Source of the DNA: Candidatus Obscuribacterales bacterium
Lineage (GTDB): Bacteria; Cyanobacteriota; Vampirovibrionia; Obscuribacterales; Obscuribacteraceae
Assembly: GCA_019746975.1 (NCBI GenBank)
Contig: JAIERK010000154.1
Coordinates: 1-33,376 of the forward strand
DNA: 33,376 nucleotides
Direction of reading: 5' to 3'
Shown here: one piece after another, positions 7,214-14,996 of the stretch
Layout of the letters: every line of letters starts with the position of its first letter
How positions within the stretch are numbered: position 1 is the stretch's first letter
Notes under the pieces: generated by a model
Told to the model about the DNA's origin: nothing
The model's database searches: none
Seen by the model: only the letters and a program-made list of their open reading frames with translations
Program-made: the position numbers and the translations under genes

Positions 7214-8464
7214 CTAAGGTTTTATTTTCAGCGCCTTAATCACTGCTTTTCTTAGATCAGGAACAATATAGCCCTGCGAGGTCTCGCGACCGTTTTTATA
7301 AATGATTGCATCGGCTTTCTTCGCTGTGAGCTTAGGATCCAGGCTCATGAGCAGTGCTATTGAGCCTGACCAGTGAGGCGCGGCGAACGAAGTACCTGTG
7401 CCTTGACTTATCTGTGGAATTGTATTGTCGTATGCCGGTACTAGTACCGCCGGTGATGCCGCATTAAAATACGGACCGCGATTGGAATTGCTCCAAAGCA
7501 ATTCAGTACTCTGGTCGATGCCGGCAATTCTTCGCAAGTTTTTTTCCTTGCTGAGATCTACGAGAGCTTCATTACCAGCTGCATTGACGAACAGGTCATC
7601 ATTCTTGAGGAGCGATTTACAGATCTCTTGTACCACTGGCGATCCATTGTATGTTGGAAGACCGAACGCACTTATGCTCATGCTGATCACTCCAGGACCA
7701 CCGCGATCGGACTGATGGTCAATGCACCACCGCATGGCGTCTAATACGTCGACAGTGTCTATGGCGCCAAGATTGTCATTGACACGGAGCATTGTGATCT
7801 TCACAACTTTATTTGTGTGCGAAGCCGTACCGGCAATAAGAAGGTTGTTGTTAGTAGCGGATACCGCCACGGATGCTACGGCTGTTCCGTGGACTCCCGT
7901 GTCGAATGGGGCTTCAGAAACACCACCTGCGGCGTCGACAAAGTTGAATTGATGGATGTCGGTGAATTCGTTGGCTACAGGCGTGATGCCGCTATCTATG
8001 AATGTAATTCGTGGCTGCACGACTTGACTTATGCCCTTGGCGTCGAGCAAACATCGCATTTCCGTGAAGTTGATGGTTTGCAGATTGACCTGTGATGCAA
8101 AGGATGGGTCGTTAATCGATGGGGTGCAGACCTGCGATTTCGAAGGAAACTTGACCTCGGCCGCTGCCATCTCCGGATCCGGAGCGCTTGTGAGAGACTG
8201 CAAGCTAAGCTTCGGAGAAATACCTGGAGACGGCTTCACTTCGAAGATCGACCAGCCTTCTTTCTGGCATCTTATCTCGCGGTTAATGATCAAACCTTTT
8301 TTCTCCAGCCGCTTTTGAAATCGCGCACCATCGCTTCCGGATCTGCTCATCACAAGGAGACTCTGTCCTGGAGGAATCTTAATAGGTTTTGCTTCGGCGG
8401 GGGCACCTGCTGCGCACAGCAGAGCTGCGGAGGCAATGAGTAATGATGAGTGCTGGCGATTCAT
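7214..8464 (-). CDS. Secreted S8-family serine peptidase (subtilase)
   Basis: 416 residues from ATG 8464. A signal peptide (MNRQHSSLLIASAALLCAAG, cut near AEA) is followed by a propeptide-like region to about 115 and then the catalytic domain. The triad is visible as Asp157 (TFIDSGI), His192 (HGTAVASVA) and Ser359 (GTSFAAPHWSG), with oxyanion Asn298 (NAAGNE). Four Cys residues in the mature part could form disulfides. The frame has an ATG at 8497, but that ATG directly abuts a TATAAT -10 box, so the mRNA would begin downstream of it; this favours ATG 8464, although neither has a good ribosome site. It probably degrades exported or extracellular protein; the target is unknown. Confidence 0.92.
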   Translation of the reverse strand: MNRQHSSLLIASAALLCAAGAPAEAKPIKIPPGQSLLVMSRSGSDGARFQKRLEKKGLIINREIRCQKEGWSIFEVKPSPGISPKLSLQSLTSAPDPEMAAAEVKFPSKSQVCTPSINDPSFASQVNLQTINFTEMRCLLDAKGISQVVQPRITFIDSGITPVANEFTDIHQFNFVDAAGGVSEAPFDTGVHGTAVASVAVSATNNNLLIAGTASHTNKVVKITMLRVNDNLGAIDTVDVLDAMRWCIDHQSDRGGPGVISMSISAFGLPTYNGSPVVQEICKSLLKNDDLFVNAAGNEALVDLSKEKNLRRIAGIDQSTELLWSNSNRGPYFNAASPAVLVPAYDNTIPQISQGTGTSFAAPHWSGSIALLMSLDPKLTAKKADAIIYKNGRETSQGYIVPDLRKAVIKALKIKP

Positions 8465-8497
8465 TTGGAGTTCGCTGCGCGGAGATTTTAGCATCAT

Positions 8498-8526
8498 ATT
8501 ATACGACGCCTCGCGCTGCTAGTTAA
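8498..8526 (-). promoter_or_regulatory. Sigma-70-type promoter of the subtilase gene
   Basis: On the minus strand the -35 box is TTAACT (8521-8526), the spacer is exactly 17 bases, and the -10 box is a consensus TATAAT (8498-8503). The predicted start of transcription, near 8490, leaves a leader of about 26 bases before ATG 8464. Confidence 0.65.
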
Positions 8527-8542
8527 TCGTAGTCATTGCGTT

Positions 8543-8900
8543 TCAAGATTTTTCGACACATCGCAGAGTCGATGCGCCACATTTGTATGGAACACCGTCC
8601 ATCACAATAAATGTGCGCGTCATTGCGACGATCTTGCTGCTCAGTCCGCTATCACATGTGTCACCAATTGCTGTCAAAATTTTGGGAGAAACAATCGATT
8701 TCATGAAATTTTATATCGCGATTATTCACCGCTGCAAGTAGTTTTGCTCTGAAAGCAGGGAATGTCTCGTCCCGTGTCGCCTGATCTTTGAGTATATGGG
8801 CCCTGCTTTCGGTACTTTTGGTGCACAGTGAGATCGTTAAAATGGCAGCCATTACCAGATGCTTCGTGAAACAGAGGAAAAGGCTGAGTCTAGTCGGCAT
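8543..8900 (-). pseudogene. Small secreted protein gene split by one-base frameshift
   Basis: From ATG 8900 the frame encodes a signal sequence (HLVMAAILTISLCTKSTESRA) and a helix-rich start (FPAFRAKLLAAVNNRDIKF). It then stops early at 8661 with an atypical tail. Dropping one T from the TTT at about 8705 lets the protein continue for more than 50 residues: FMKSIVSPKILTAIGDTCDS, then GLSSKIVAMTRTFIVMDGVP, ending CGASTLRCVEKS at TGA 8543. The continued part reads like a normal globular domain with three Cys. Either the gene is inactivated or the assembly has a homopolymer error. It begins 8 bases after the stop of the 111-aa gene, so the two look like an operon. Function unknown. Confidence 0.6.
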
Positions 8901-8907
8901 GCGACGG

Positions 8908-9243
8908 TTAGTTTTCAGTTTCAACAAAATTCAGTTGCGGCTCGATGCATTCGAATAATTCAGCAGGCAACTCCTCCCGCATTATGATGCCGCGTGCCAC
9001 GGCACTGGCAATGAGCCAATTCTCTTCCAGGTGACTGGTCGAATACCTTCCATAGAGCCGTCGTGCTGGACCCTCATGAAATTGGTGAATTGCATCGCTA
9101 ATTTCAAAAGAGGTCATTTTGCTCGACGCCCACTCGTTGAATTGGGCATGAAGCTTCTTGAGCTCTTCCTCCAACTCGCGCTCGTGGGCGGTTGCAGCCC
9201 ACTTGCGAAGCAGTTTGCGTATTGGTTTTAACGATTTGTCCAT
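8908..9243 (-). CDS. Hypothetical helical protein, 111 aa
   Basis: 111 residues from ATG 9243, soluble and mostly alpha-helical. It opens with a basic helix (LKPIRKLLRKWAATAHEREL), followed by a conserved-looking middle (SDAIHQFHEGPARRLYGRY) and an acidic C-terminus (LPAELFECIEPQL). There is no signal peptide or metal site. Next on the same strand, 8 bases on, is the frameshifted secreted-protein gene. No family recognised. The ribosome site is weak. Plausible codon use and tight spacing support a real gene. Confidence 0.65.
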   Translation of the reverse strand: MDKSLKPIRKLLRKWAATAHERELEEELKKLHAQFNEWASSKMTSFEISDAIHQFHEGPARRLYGRYSTSHLEENWLIASAVARGIIMREELPAELFECIEPQLNFVETEN

Positions 9244-9441
9244 TATGTTTCTATCTGCCTGGGAGCTCTCGAGGAAGTCTACCAGCTCTGCGTGTCGATA
9301 CTCAAGAGCTGTGGTGTTCGACGACCGGTTAGATAGATGGTGTTGGAAAAAAAAACTGCGCTCAATGAATTTAACCTCGATGTCTAACGTCGCTGGACGA
9401 TAATTAGGCCCTACAACTCTTGAGGAGCGGTAAAGAAGTCA

Positions 9442-9810
9442 ATGCGAAAAAAATCTGAGCGCTCAGGTGCTTTTGAGCAGGTCTACGAAATCGTAACTCG
9501 TATCCCCAGGGGGCGAGTCCTCACCTATGGTGCCATCTCAGATCGCATGAATAAACGCTTGAGTGCAGCTGCTGTCGGCTGGGCGATGAACGCTCTGGGC
9601 AACAAGCGTGACGGAAAGTACAATTCGGAAAACGTTCCTTGGCACAGAGTGATTAACTCTAAAGGTATGCTGAGCACCTCGGAAGAAACGGGAATGATAG
9701 GCAAAAACGGGCGTCCGCTGAAGCTTCAGCAACTCTTGCTGGAACAAGAAGGCATCGAATTTTGTGATAACGAAAACATTGACCTCGAACGCTATCTGTG
9801 GATTGAATAA
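9442..9810 (+). CDS. Alkyltransferase-like protein (ATL, MGMT family)
   Basis: 122 residues matching the DNA-binding domain of the methylguanine methyltransferase family: FEQVYEIVTRIPRGRVLTYG, a helix-turn-helix with AVGWAMNALG and the active-site loop PWHRVINSKG (66-75). The alkyl-accepting Cys of PCHRV is Trp67, which defines ATL proteins (Atl1/YbaZ group). These bind O6-alkylguanine without repairing it and hand the lesion to nucleotide excision repair. Length agrees with stand-alone ATLs. The gene converges with a catalytic MGMT gene, 21 bases away end to end, so a flagging protein and a repair protein for the same lesion lie side by side. Confidence 0.93.
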   Translation: MRKKSERSGAFEQVYEIVTRIPRGRVLTYGAISDRMNKRLSAAAVGWAMNALGNKRDGKYNSENVPWHRVINSKGMLSTSEETGMIGKNGRPLKLQQLLLEQEGIEFCDNENIDLERYLWIE

Positions 9811-9831
9811 TTGCATCATTGGCGGTAGCAT

Positions 9832-10350
9832 TCAAATAAGTGCAAGGACAAGTTGTTGCTGTGTTGCATTATCCGCACCTTCTAACTTGAGCAAAAATGC
9901 CTTTTTCGACAGTCCACCTGCAAAACCTGTCAGCGCTCCCGACGAGCCAATGACTCTGTGGCAAGGAGCAATGATTGAAATAGGATTTTTTCCATTGGCT
10001 GCACCGACTGCTCTGACTGCCTTTGGGTTACCGATTTGTAGTGCTATTTCAGCGTATGTTTTGGTTTTTCCATATGGTATCGTCAGTAATGCAGTCCAAA
10101 CCTTTTTCTGAAATTCTGTCCCCAAGAAATCGAGCGGAACAGAGAATTCTTGCCGTTTGCCTGCGAAGTACTCAGTTAATTCTGCCTGGGTTGTTTGCAA
10201 AAAAGGATTGGAATCGTCTTCGTTCATGTCGCTAAGACGAACACGTTTTGGATCATCGTCCTCCCAGAGTATTGCGGACAATCCCTTTGGGCTGGCGACA
10301 AGTTTTAGTTTCCCAACAGGAGAGTCCGTAACTGAAAAGACGTAGGCCAT
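9832..10350 (-). CDS. ogt: Methylated-DNA--protein-cysteine methyltransferase (Ogt/MGMT)
   Basis: 172 residues from ATG 10350; the frame runs further upstream but without family similarity. The N-terminal ribonuclease-like domain (YVFSVTDSPVGKLKLVASPKG) is followed by the DNA-binding domain: FQKKVWTALLTIPYGKTKTY, AVRAVGAANGKNPI with the Asn hinge and arginine finger, and the active site IIAPCHRVIGSSG with acceptor Cys130. It transfers the alkyl group from O6-methylguanine irreversibly to that Cys. The C-terminus GFAGGLSKKAFLLKLEG is typical. A GTGGAAA sequence upstream is a modest ribosome site. No Ada-type regulatory domain is fused. Confidence 0.95.
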   Translation of the reverse strand: MAYVFSVTDSPVGKLKLVASPKGLSAILWEDDDPKRVRLSDMNEDDSNPFLQTTQAELTEYFAGKRQEFSVPLDFLGTEFQKKVWTALLTIPYGKTKTYAEIALQIGNPKAVRAVGAANGKNPISIIAPCHRVIGSSGALTGFAGGLSKKAFLLKLEGADNATQQQLVLALI

Positions 10351-10504
10351 GTTTTCCACATCATTAGCTCGTGATATCTTAAGACTAATGATAGCAGGGC
10401 GACTGGGAGCGGGGTGAGCGAACCGGTTCAAGGTACATTCGCTGCCGTCGATGGTCGGAATGATAGTTGTCAACCCCGTGCGGCAAGCGTGTAAATTCAA
10501 ATCT

Positions 10505-11350
10505 ATGACACATCCGTCGCCCACTAGCACTTACAAAGCTGGACTCATCGAAGTCAATGGAACAAAGTTGTATTACGAGGATACAGGCGGATCCGGCGAG
10601 CCGATTGTTTTTAGCCACGCCCTATTACTCGATAACAAACTTTTTGCTCCGCAAGTTGAGGCGTTGAAGAATAATTTCCGATGCATCTCATACGAACACA
10701 GAGGGCAGGGGCGAAGCGCAGACGACGCAGCCTATGCTATCACCATCGAAACAGTAACTGAAGATGCTGTGGCATTGATAGAAAAACTAGAGCTCGGTAG
10801 TGTTCACTTCTGTGGGCTCAGCATGGGCGGGTTTGTTGGTATTCGAATAGCAGCCAATCATCCACATCTGGTGCGGTCCTTGATACTGATTGGAACCTGC
10901 GCGGAACCAGACCCTGAGAAGAACAAGAATGAGTACAAAGTTCTCAATCTAATTGCTCGTTGGTTGGGACCAGCTTCTGTAGCGCGAACCGTGGCTCCCA
11001 TCATCTATGGTAAGTCGACGATGAACGATCCTGCCCGAAGCGCGGACCGGATTGCTTTGATCGATCATTTGAGCAGAAATCGCAGATCTATTTGGCGGGC
11101 TGTTAACGGTGTAATCTCTCGTGTGAGTATGCTTGAACACCTCCCCAAGATCAAAGTGCCAACTGTTGTCGTTGTCGGCGAGGAAGATACTTGTCACGAA
11201 CCGAGCAGATCCGAGCATCTCGCGCAGTCCATAGAAGGAGCCGTTTTCAGAAGGATTCCACGTGCGGGGCACGCTGTCACGCTGGAACAGCCTGCCGCAA
11301 TCAACGAGATTCTGATTGATTTTCTGGAGAAACAATCGCGCCATGATTAG
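10505..11350 (+). CDS. Alpha/beta hydrolase (3-oxoadipate enol-lactonase-like)
   Basis: 281 residues if started at ATG 10505, close to where family similarity begins (GLIEVNGTKLYYEDTGGSGE); ATG 10451 would overlap the presumed promoter region of the divergent ogt gene. The fold is shown by PIVFSHALL, the EHRGQGRS strand, the nucleophile elbow GLSMGG (Ser106), Asp228 (GEEDTCHEP) and His256 (AGHAVTLEQP). No signal peptide. Close relatives include enol-lactone hydrolases and general carboxylesterases; no aromatic-degradation neighbours are present, so the substrate stays open. Confidence 0.9.
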   Translation: MTHPSPTSTYKAGLIEVNGTKLYYEDTGGSGEPIVFSHALLLDNKLFAPQVEALKNNFRCISYEHRGQGRSADDAAYAITIETVTEDAVALIEKLELGSVHFCGLSMGGFVGIRIAANHPHLVRSLILIGTCAEPDPEKNKNEYKVLNLIARWLGPASVARTVAPIIYGKSTMNDPARSADRIALIDHLSRNRRSIWRAVNGVISRVSMLEHLPKIKVPTVVVVGEEDTCHEPSRSEHLAQSIEGAVFRRIPRAGHAVTLEQPAAINEILIDFLEKQSRHD

Positions 11351-11397
11351 GCGCCCTTAACTGCTCTCGTGTAGCACTTCCGCGACGGCGAGGCGCG

Positions 11398-11523
11398 GTG
11401 CAGGTCGAAGGCAAGGTTTTCATCACACACAATCAACCGGCTGAGAGCCCATCGGATGAAGACGATGCGAGTAAATCAAAGGGCGCGAGCAAGGAACGAT
11501 CGCATTCAACGTGGTATCACTAA
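11398..11523 (+). CDS. Possible small hydrophilic ORF, 41 aa
   Basis: GTG at 11398 with GAGG four bases upstream, ending TAA 11523. The product is polar and probably disordered (VQVEGKVFITHNQPAESPSD, then acidic and Ser/Lys-rich). It could be the remnant of a longer gene or chance; no family recognised. It occupies the gap between the alpha/beta hydrolase and the convergent metE. Confidence 0.22.
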   Translation: MQVEGKVFITHNQPAESPSDEDDASKSKGASKERSHSTWYH

Positions 11524-11616
11524 TCGCCAATGTTAGTTAAACAGCTCGCACGCCGATCTCGCAGCCGCGATGCTGTACTAGCACGCAGCAACAAGCTGGT
11601 TTCAGGTGTGATGACG

Positions 11617-13932
11617 CTATCGGGCCGGCGCTCCAGCGGCAACCTTGCGAAGGCGGTGCGCTGCCTGGACAAGTGCGTTGAGTGCTGGAATTACCTCTTC
11701 CCAATTACGTGTTTTTAGACCGCAGTCGGGATTGACCCAGAGACGTTCCTGCGGTATCACAGATAGTGCTTTCTCGAGCAATGCGTCAATCTCTTCGTCG
11801 GTCGGAATTCTGGGAGAATGAATGTCGTAGACGCCCGGTCCGATGGAATTTGGATAACCGCACACTTTCAATGAATCGAGCAGGTCCATCTGCGACCTGG
11901 CCGCTTCGATTGAGATGACATCCGCATCCATTCGTGCGATCGAATCTACCATGTCTCCGAACTCTGAATAGCACATATGAGTGTGAATCTGGGTTTCATC
12001 CGACACGTTGCTGGTTGCGAGCTTGAAGCAATCAACCGCCCACTCGAGGTAATCGGCGCAGTCCTTCTTTCGTAACGGCAGTCCTTCGCGAATTGCCGGC
12101 TCGTCGATCTGCACGACGTTGATGCCGGCTGATTCCAAATCGCTGACCTCATCTCGAATGACGAGTGCCAATTCTTTGCATGTTTTTTTCCTTGTCTGAT
12201 CATCGCGAACGAACGACCACTGCAAAATTGTTACTGGACCAGTCAGCATGCCCTTGACCGGCCTTTTGGTGAGGCTCTGGGCGTACCTGGCCCATTCGAC
12301 TGTCATCGGCGCCGGGCGTGAAACAGCTCCATAAATGATTGGTGGTTTAACATATCGAGAGCCGTAGCTCTGGACCCAGCCATGCTGCGAGCTGGTCATG
12401 CCGTTGAGTAGGTCGGCGAAGTGCTCGACCATGTCGGTTCGCTCAGGCTCGCCGTGGACAAAGACGTCGAGTCCAATGTTTTCCTGAATGCTGATATTGG
12501 TCGCGATTTCTTGTTTCATCGCGGTTTCATACTCTGACTTGCTCAGTCGATTTGCTTTGAAGTTTTTTCTGGCTTCTCTGATTTCCTTCGTCTGTGGAAA
12601 TGAACCTATTGTTGTGGTCGGCAAGGTCGGCAGAGCTACGCTTTTCTGTTGAAGCTTGTAGCGGTTTGAATAGGCGCTGCGTCGTTGAAACATGTCTGTC
12701 GAGATCGAGTTCAACCGACTTTCTACAGCCTCGTCGTTGCGAATGGTGCTCTCTTTCTGTGAGGCAATCAATCGGCTGTTTTCTTCCAGAAGCGGTTTGA
12801 CTTCATTGAGCCCAAGGCACAGCGCATCCGTGATAATCGATATTTCAGCGATTTTCTGATTAGCGAATGCCAGCCAACTTTTGACTGTCTCGTTCATGGA
12901 AGTCTCCATCGTTACGTCGATGGGTACGTGGATCAGTGAACACGAGGGTGCAACTATGAGTTTTTCCGGTCCAATTTTTTCTCCAATGTCTTCCAGTAAG
13001 GTTGTCAATTTGCCGAGATCTGATCGCCAAATATTATGACCGTCGATGACTCCCGCGGACAACAGCATGTGTTTCGGAAGTTGTTCAATTGCGGAGGCGA
13101 GGTCGGATGGCCCATTAACGAGATCCAGATGAATGCCACTGACTGGTAACTGCAGTGCAAAGCTCAAGTTGTCTGCCATCTCCGAAAAATACGAAGTGAG
13201 CATTATCGAGAGTCCTGACTCCGATAGGTGTTCATAGGCAGAGAAGAACTCCTTTGAATCGTTCGGCGCCAGGTCTGTTGCGAGAATCGGCTCGTCGAAC
13301 TGAACCCATTCGCAGCCGGCGGTTTTTAGGTTTGAAAGAACTTCTGCGTATACTTCAACAAGTCTATTTAATAGCAATGATTGTTTCTGTTTTGCAAATC
13401 CTTTTGCCAAATTCAGAAATGACACCGGCCCTAGTATCACTGGTCGAGTAAGGATTCCCAGCGCTTTTGCTTCGAGGAACTCGTCAATGTACTTTGTGGA
13501 TGCTAGTTTGAATCGTTGATTGTCCTGCAGCTCTGGGACTATGAAATGGTAGTTGGTGTTAAACCATTTCGTCATCTCCATGGGTTGAGCTTGCGTCTTC
13601 TTCCCGTTGCTGCCAGTTGTTTTCAGCAAACCTCGTGCCATCAAAAAATACGTTTGAAGGGCAACTTTCTCATCGTTCCAGTGAAATCTCTCTGGCACGG
13701 CACCTACCATCGCGCACGTATCGAGTACGTGATCGTAGTAGGAAAAATCGTTAGACGGAATGAAATCTATGCCGGACTGTTCCTGCAGCTTCCATGCTCC
13801 GCTCCTGAGTTGTTTGCCGACGCTGGTCAGCTCCTCTTCAGTGATTTTGCCGTTCCAGTATCCTTCCAGTGCCGTCTTCAGTTGACGTTTTGCGCCGATT
13901 CTCGGGTATCCTAAATTTGCCGCATAAACCAT
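11617..13932 (-). CDS. metE: Cobalamin-independent methionine synthase MetE
   Basis: 771 residues, normal for MetE. It transfers the methyl group of 5-methyltetrahydropteroyl-polyglutamate to homocysteine without B12. The start VYAANLGYPRIGAKRQLK is diagnostic, and ATG 13932 has GAGGAA upstream; the longer frame runs back through the thioesterase gene. Two barrel halves are visible. The C-terminal one carries TTTIGSFPQT, HGEPERTDMVEHF, and the zinc ligands in HTHMCYSEF (His, Cys), the Glu of ISIEAARS and the Cys of VNPDCGLKTR. It is the second gene after the thioesterase (10-base gap). The transcript starts with a cobalamin riboswitch, which fits repression when B12 is available. No B12-dependent metH is in the window. 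Confidence 0.97.
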   Translation of the reverse strand: MVYAANLGYPRIGAKRQLKTALEGYWNGKITEEELTSVGKQLRSGAWKLQEQSGIDFIPSNDFSYYDHVLDTCAMVGAVPERFHWNDEKVALQTYFLMARGLLKTTGSNGKKTQAQPMEMTKWFNTNYHFIVPELQDNQRFKLASTKYIDEFLEAKALGILTRPVILGPVSFLNLAKGFAKQKQSLLLNRLVEVYAEVLSNLKTAGCEWVQFDEPILATDLAPNDSKEFFSAYEHLSESGLSIMLTSYFSEMADNLSFALQLPVSGIHLDLVNGPSDLASAIEQLPKHMLLSAGVIDGHNIWRSDLGKLTTLLEDIGEKIGPEKLIVAPSCSLIHVPIDVTMETSMNETVKSWLAFANQKIAEISIITDALCLGLNEVKPLLEENSRLIASQKESTIRNDEAVESRLNSISTDMFQRRSAYSNRYKLQQKSVALPTLPTTTIGSFPQTKEIREARKNFKANRLSKSEYETAMKQEIATNISIQENIGLDVFVHGEPERTDMVEHFADLLNGMTSSQHGWVQSYGSRYVKPPIIYGAVSRPAPMTVEWARYAQSLTKRPVKGMLTGPVTILQWSFVRDDQTRKKTCKELALVIRDEVSDLESAGINVVQIDEPAIREGLPLRKKDCADYLEWAVDCFKLATSNVSDETQIHTHMCYSEFGDMVDSIARMDADVISIEAARSQMDLLDSLKVCGYPNSIGPGVYDIHSPRIPTDEEIDALLEKALSVIPQERLWVNPDCGLKTRNWEEVIPALNALVQAAHRLRKVAAGAPAR

Positions 13933-13942
13933 TTCTATTTCC

Positions 13943-14332
13943 TCACGAGTTTTTGTCGAGTTCAATCGGATTGTTGCCTTCATCAACTGCCACAAGAACA
14001 AAGCGTCCCTGTGCGCAAAGCTGGCGTTGTCCGGACAACAGATTTTCGGCGAACATGTCGACCGCAACTGTGACTGATGTTTTACCTTGCTTGATAATGC
14101 GCCCGATAAGTTCGACGAGATGACCGGTTTTTACTGGCGCTTTGAAATCCACTTTTTCCGAACATGCTGTGACCATAGCTTTTCGCGCATAGCGGGAAGC
14201 AGTTATGAAAGCGCTTTTGTCCATCAACTCAAGCGCATGTCCGCCGAACAGCGTTCCATAGTGGTTGGTTTGATTGGGAAAGATCATCTCGACCATGCGA
14301 GATTCAAACTCTTCTTTCAATTCAACATTCAT
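13943..14332 (-). CDS. Hotdog-fold acyl-CoA thioesterase (YciA-like)
   Basis: 129 residues from ATG 14332 with TTAGGAG just upstream. The sequence follows the YciA/BACH acyl-CoA thioesterase pattern: FPNQTNHYGTLFGGHALELM with the catalytic Asp in MDKSAFITASRYA, then VTACSEKVDFKAPVKTGHLV and the strand KTSVTVAVDMFAENL. It hydrolyses acyl-CoA to free acid and CoA in the cytoplasm. It is the first full gene after the cobalamin riboswitch and directly precedes metE. Inference: low B12 stalls methylmalonyl-CoA mutase, so a B12-repressed thioesterase could release CoA from accumulating acyl-CoAs. The stop of the 24-codon leader ORF overlaps its ribosome site, suggesting translational coupling. Confidence 0.93.
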   Translation of the reverse strand: MNVELKEEFESRMVEMIFPNQTNHYGTLFGGHALELMDKSAFITASRYARKAMVTACSEKVDFKAPVKTGHLVELIGRIIKQGKTSVTVAVDMFAENLLSGQRQLCAQGRFVLVAVDEGNNPIELDKNS

Positions 14333-14340
14333 ACGATCTC

Positions 14341-14415
14341 CTAATAAACAAAAAGTCCCTGACTCTCGACCAGGAACTCGATCTCGTATGAATGGCAGCA
14401 GCTGCCTGTTTTCAT
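14341..14415 (-). CDS. 24-codon leader peptide in the riboswitch leader
   Basis: ATG 14415 is preceded by AAGGAGG nine bases upstream, one of the best ribosome sites in the window. It encodes MKTGSCCHSYEIEFLVESQG plus four residues and ends TAG at 14341. The frame covers the terminator hairpin, and its stop overlaps the ribosome site of the thioesterase gene. A ribosome reaching the stop would melt the hairpin, so translation of the leader should favour read-through. No run of Met or other regulatory codons is present, so classical amino-acid attenuation is unlikely. Confidence 0.55.
   Translation of the reverse strand: MKTGSCCHSYEIEFLVESQGLFVY
14347..14377 (-). terminator. Intrinsic terminator of the riboswitch expression platform
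   Basis: On the minus strand the stem GTTCCTG/CAGGGAC (extendable by two pairs) has a 9-base loop and is followed immediately by TTTTTGTT. It lies between the cobalamin aptamer and the thioesterase start, inside the leader ORF, as expected for a transcription-attenuation switch. Confidence 0.75.
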
Positions 14416-14457
14416 AGAAATTTTCCTCCTTGCCTCGAAGAGGTAATCTCGGTTGTG

Positions 14458-14573
14458 GTATTCAGGTGGGTAGTCTGGCTTGCAGTGGTCTGCTTACAGT
14501 TGCGGGACAGCGGTGGTCTTACACCACACTTCCCCCACCAGATCGCGATGCGATCCCTTTAATTGCTGAATAC
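14458..14573 (-). ncRNA. Cobalamin (B12) riboswitch, compact form
   Basis: On the minus strand the conserved core reads GGTGTAAGACCACC, CTGTCCCGCAACTGTAAGC and the B12 box CTGCAAGCCAGACTACCC. A perfect 8-bp closing stem joins GTATTCAG at the 5' side and CTGAATAC at the 3' side, and an internal hairpin GATCGC-ATC-GCGATC is present. At 116 bases it is shorter than the usual 180-220, so peripheral stems are reduced. It is followed by a leader ORF, an intrinsic terminator and the thioesterase-metE genes. B12 riboswitches upstream of metE normally turn it off when cobalamin is bound. Confidence 0.88.
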
Positions 14574-14614
14574 AGAGTCAGTTTTCTAGCTTCGTCCTCC
14601 AATTTGTATGCGAC

Positions 14615-14643
14615 ATTATAGGCCGCTTGGCTCGACAGGTCTA
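14615..14643 (-). promoter_or_regulatory. Promoter of the riboswitch-thioesterase-metE operon
   Basis: Minus strand: -35 TAGACC (14638-14643), a 17-base spacer, and consensus -10 TATAAT (14615-14620). Predicted start near 14608, about 35 bases before the aptamer. Confidence 0.65.
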
Positions 14644-14945
14644 GGGAGTAAAAATGAGAAGCGCCGAATCTTTTCATGGCTCGTGGTTGGCGTTGCAGCG
14701 AGACCGGCATTGTGACTGAGAAGTTGGAGTGCGGCAAGCGAGGATAACTCGTTCGAGACAATCGTCACGATCTAATGCACTACAAAGGAAGATCTATTGA
14801 GATTGAATTGTTGCTTGTGAACATACTCGTGAATTTGCTTTTCGGGGAGCTTTGTTGAAGCAACGTGAGCCGGCTTGTCGAGGAAACATGGAAGCAGTCA
14901 TCATTCGCTGTTACTCACGATGTATTCAAATTTGCTGCAAAGTCG
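14644..14945. other. Intergenic, no supported gene
   Basis: Space between the metE operon promoter and the hairpin after the TPR gene. Only short frames without ribosome sites. A 39-codon Cys-rich plus-strand frame beginning at 14888 overlaps the TPR gene end and is not convincing. Confidence 0.4.
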
Positions 14946-14971
14946 AAAGCGCACCACTCTTGATGCGCTTT
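14946..14971 (-). terminator. Hairpin after the TPR gene
   Basis: Perfect 8-bp inverted repeat AAAGCGCA/TGCGCTTT with a 10-base loop, 25 bases downstream of the minus-strand TPR gene stop. The T-run on the minus strand is weak (TTTCGACTTT), so this is a probable but not strong terminator. Confidence 0.45.
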
Positions 14972-14996
14972 GAAAAACATTTAGCTTCTTGTTGGA

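Noticed and set aside
14519..14761. 80-codon minus-strand frame
   Set aside because: It lies across the cobalamin aptamer and its promoter; the conserved RNA elements explain the sequence, and no ribosome site is present.
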